DNA of 7,409 nucleotides from an uncultured Burkholderiales bacterium (GTDB taxonomy: Bacteria; Pseudomonadota; Gammaproteobacteria; Burkholderiales; Burkholderiaceae_C): the NCBI GenBank assembly GCA_903856995.1, contig CAIODK010000196.1:1-7409 (forward strand), in the 5' to 3' direction. Position numbers and translations under genes: made by a program. The notes beneath the pieces are model-generated. The model saw nothing but the letters and a program-made list of their open reading frames with translations. It ran no database searches and was not told the origin of the DNA. This document shows positions 5,850 to 7,409 of the stretch, piece by piece; position 1 is the first letter of the stretch; the number at the start of each line of letters is the position of its first letter.

Positions 5850-5877
5850 TGCATGGCGAACCCGCGAGCGACGCGCA

Positions 5878-5893
5878 AGAGGTGACTGCCTTG
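5878..5893 (+). promoter_or_regulatory. ubiU: Ribosome binding site and TTG start of ubiU
   Basis: AAGAGGTGA (5877-5885) differs at only one base from the anti-Shine-Dalgarno complement GGAGGTGA and sits five bases before TTG at 5891-5893. It lies inside the reading frame of the longer candidate, where there would be no reason for it unless translation starts here. Confidence 0.65.
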
Positions 5894-6889
5894 GAGTTGG
5901 TTTGCCCTGCCGGTAGCCTGCCTGCACTGAAGGCTGCGGTTGACCACGGCGCTGATTGTGTGTATCTCGGTTTTCGTGATGCAACCAACGCCCGTAATTT
6001 TGCAGGTCTGAACTTTGATGAAGCTGCCATTGCCACGGGGATCCGCTACGCGCATGACCGTGGACGCAAGGTCTTGGTGGCCCTCAACACCTACCCGCAA
6101 GCGGCCAACCCGCAGGTTTGGCAAAAGGCCATTGACCGAGCTGCAGACAATGGCGTCGATGCGGTTATCTTGGCGGACCCTGGCTTGATGGCCTACGCAG
6201 TCAAGCACCACCCGACGCTGCGTTTGCACCTGTCAGTGCAGGGCTCGGCCACCAATTATGAGGCGATCAACTTCTACCACCAGCACTTTGGTGTTGCGCG
6301 CGCTGTGCTGCCGCGTGTGTTGTCGTTGACGCAGGTGGAACAGGTGCTCGAGAAAACACCGGTAGAGATTGAAGTGTTTGGTTTCGGTAGCCTGTGCGTG
6401 ATGGTGGAAGGTCGATGTGCGCTGTCGAGCTACGTCACGGGTGAGGCACCGAACACCCACGGTGTCTGCTCGCCCCCCAAAGCAGTGCGTTGGGTGGAGA
6501 CGCCGCAGGGTCGCGAGTCGCGCTTGAATGGCGTACTGATTGACCGTTACACCCTCGGTGAGAACGCCGGCTACCCCACCTTGTGCAAAGGTCGTTTTGA
6601 TGTGGGGGATGACACCAACTACTACGCGATTGAAGAGCCCACCAGCCTCAACACGCTCGAGCTACTTCCGCAGTTGATGAAGATGGGCGTGCGTGCCATC
6701 AAGATCGAAGGCCGCCAGCGCAGCCCGGCCTATGTGGCACAGGTGACCAAGGTCTGGCGCGAAGCCATGGACCATTGCATGGCCAATCCGCACCGTTACG
6801 CACCCAAGCCCGCCTGGATGAGCGGGCTGGACAAAGTGGCCGAAGGCCAGCAGCACACTTTGGGGGCGTACCATCGCCCCTGGAAATAA
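5891..6889 (+). CDS. ubiU: UbiU, oxygen-independent ubiquinone hydroxylation protein (U32 peptidase family)
   Basis: UbiU works with UbiV, and UbiT elsewhere, to hydroxylate the ubiquinone ring without oxygen; it is U32-family but not known to act as a protease. Counting from the upstream ATG at 5849, the cysteines are Cys183, Cys190, Cys207 and Cys246; their spacing of 7, 17 and 39 equals that of the [4Fe-4S] ligands Cys169, 176, 193 and 232 of E. coli UbiU. Further hallmarks are LVCPAGSLPALKAAVDHGAD, ENAGYPTLCKGRF, EEPTSLNTLELLP, IKIEGRQRSPAYV and the C-terminal LGAYHRPWK. I chose the TTG at 5891 because it falls exactly at the E. coli start, gives 332 residues (E. coli 331), and follows AAGAGGTGA at proper spacing. 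The ATG at 5849, adding 14 residues, is the alternative and has a weaker ribosome site. ubiV begins 14 bases later, so they form an operon. Confidence 0.95.
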   Translation: MELVCPAGSLPALKAAVDHGADCVYLGFRDATNARNFAGLNFDEAAIATGIRYAHDRGRKVLVALNTYPQAANPQVWQKAIDRAADNGVDAVILADPGLMAYAVKHHPTLRLHLSVQGSATNYEAINFYHQHFGVARAVLPRVLSLTQVEQVLEKTPVEIEVFGFGSLCVMVEGRCALSSYVTGEAPNTHGVCSPPKAVRWVETPQGRESRLNGVLIDRYTLGENAGYPTLCKGRFDVGDDTNYYAIEEPTSLNTLELLPQLMKMGVRAIKIEGRQRSPAYVAQVTKVWREAMDHCMANPHRYAPKPAWMSGLDKVAEGQQHTLGAYHRPWK

Positions 6890-6903
6890 AGAAATTCACT
6901 ACC

Positions 6904-7409
6904 ATGAAACTGTCGTTGGGTCCGTTGCTGTACTACTGGTCGCGCGAAGCCACTTTTAATTTTTACGACGCTATTGGCCTGACCGCCGTAGATGTGGTCT
7001 ATCTGGGCGAAGCAGTCTGCTCCCGCCGCCATGAACTGCGCCTGTCCGATTGGCTCGACATCGCCAAGCGCCTGCGGCTTGCTGGCAAGGAAGTCGTGCT
7101 GTCGACGCAAGTACTGCTGGAGTCGGGTGCGGAGGTTGGCACCATGCACAAGATCACCGGCAACGGCGATTTTCTGGTGGAAGCCAACGATATGGGTGCA
7201 GTGCAATGTCTGGCTGGGAAAGTACCGTTTGTTGCCGGACCGCACCTCAATATCTACAACCTGCCTACGCTGAAGTGGATGGCCGGACTGGGTGCTACCC
7301 GGTGGGTCATTCCGCTGGAGATGAAGCGCGCCGACCTGGCCGTCATCCTGCAGGGGATGCCTGAAGGCATGCAGACCGAAGTGTTTGCGTACGGCCGCAT
7401 GCCGCTGGC
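6904..7409 (+). CDS. ubiV: UbiV, partner of UbiU in oxygen-independent ubiquinone synthesis (3' truncated by window edge)
   Basis: The first 168 codons of UbiV, open to the end of the window. Seen: MKLSLGPLLYYWSR, then VVYLGEAVCSRRHELRLSDW with Cys39 at the same number as the first [4Fe-4S] ligand of E. coli UbiV, GKEVVLSTQVLLESGAE, and EVFAYGRMPLA, which in the family leads to the remaining ligands (Cys180, 193 and 197 in E. coli), just beyond the edge. UbiV forms a heterodimer with UbiU in the cytoplasm, and both clusters are needed for the anaerobic hydroxylations, with prephenate as the proposed oxygen donor in E. coli. The ATG lies 14 bases after the ubiU stop with only a weak A-rich ribosome site, suggesting coupled translation. 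GC is high (40 of 60 in 7021-7080), like ubiU and unlike the genes to the left. Confidence 0.95.
   Translation, partial: MKLSLGPLLYYWSREATFNFYDAIGLTAVDVVYLGEAVCSRRHELRLSDWLDIAKRLRLAGKEVVLSTQVLLESGAEVGTMHKITGNGDFLVEANDMGAVQCLAGKVPFVAGPHLNIYNLPTLKWMAGLGATRWVIPLEMKRADLAVILQGMPEGMQTEVFAYGRMPL

Noticed and set aside
5702..6229. 175-codon minus-strand open frame opposite the 5' part of ubiU
   Set aside because: It lies antisense to a clearly conserved protein, has no recognisable domain, and spans the regulatory spacer; it is a shadow of the ubiU codon pattern.
6796..7245. 149-codon minus-strand open frame opposite ubiU and ubiV
   Set aside because: Antisense to two conserved genes, crosses their junction, low-complexity composition and no family likeness.

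Overview
The window looks like chromosome from a betaproteobacterium, most likely Burkholderiales of the Comamonadaceae type. This is inferred from protein style: an MsbA-related exporter, a DctP-family solute receptor, a small coiled-coil/XRE protein and a UbiU-UbiV pair. There are no RNA genes, insertion sequences or CRISPR repeats. Coding density is high, and the longest non-coding stretch is about 270 bases.

Left part (1-2192): a small coiled-coil plus helix-turn-helix protein on the plus strand converges on an ABC exporter half-transporter on the minus strand. Their 3' ends overlap by 12 bases, and a short hairpin sits across the overlap.

Middle (2249-5144): a compact cassette. A LysR-type regulator on the plus strand is divergent from a minus-strand run of a periplasmic TRAP-type solute receptor, a type II dehydroquinase-like enzyme and a YciI-family protein. 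The exporter may be co-transcribed at the end of this run. The 152-base divergent spacer carries candidate LysR sites. The dehydroquinase-like protein keeps its catalytic residues but has changed two substrate-contact positions, and the receptor has no DctQ/DctM membrane partners here. This suggests a regulated uptake and processing module for an unidentified carboxylate. Hand-counted GC is lower here (about 43-52% in sampled lines) than to the right (60-67%).

Right part (5123-7409): a short VUT-family transporter (queuosine-precursor transporter type) on the minus strand overlaps the lysR 3' end by 22 bases. It is divergent from ubiU and ubiV, which serve oxygen-independent ubiquinone synthesis; ubiV runs off the window. 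UbiU has the exact cysteine spacing of the E. coli [4Fe-4S] protein, and UbiV has Cys39. The spacer contains a 23-base inverted repeat that closely resembles an NsrR (nitric oxide sensor) operator. It is followed by a possible 25-codon leader ORF and two overlapping, mutually exclusive hairpins ahead of ubiU. The most interesting inference is that anaerobic ubiquinone synthesis is coupled to nitric oxide sensing, as would suit a denitrifier.
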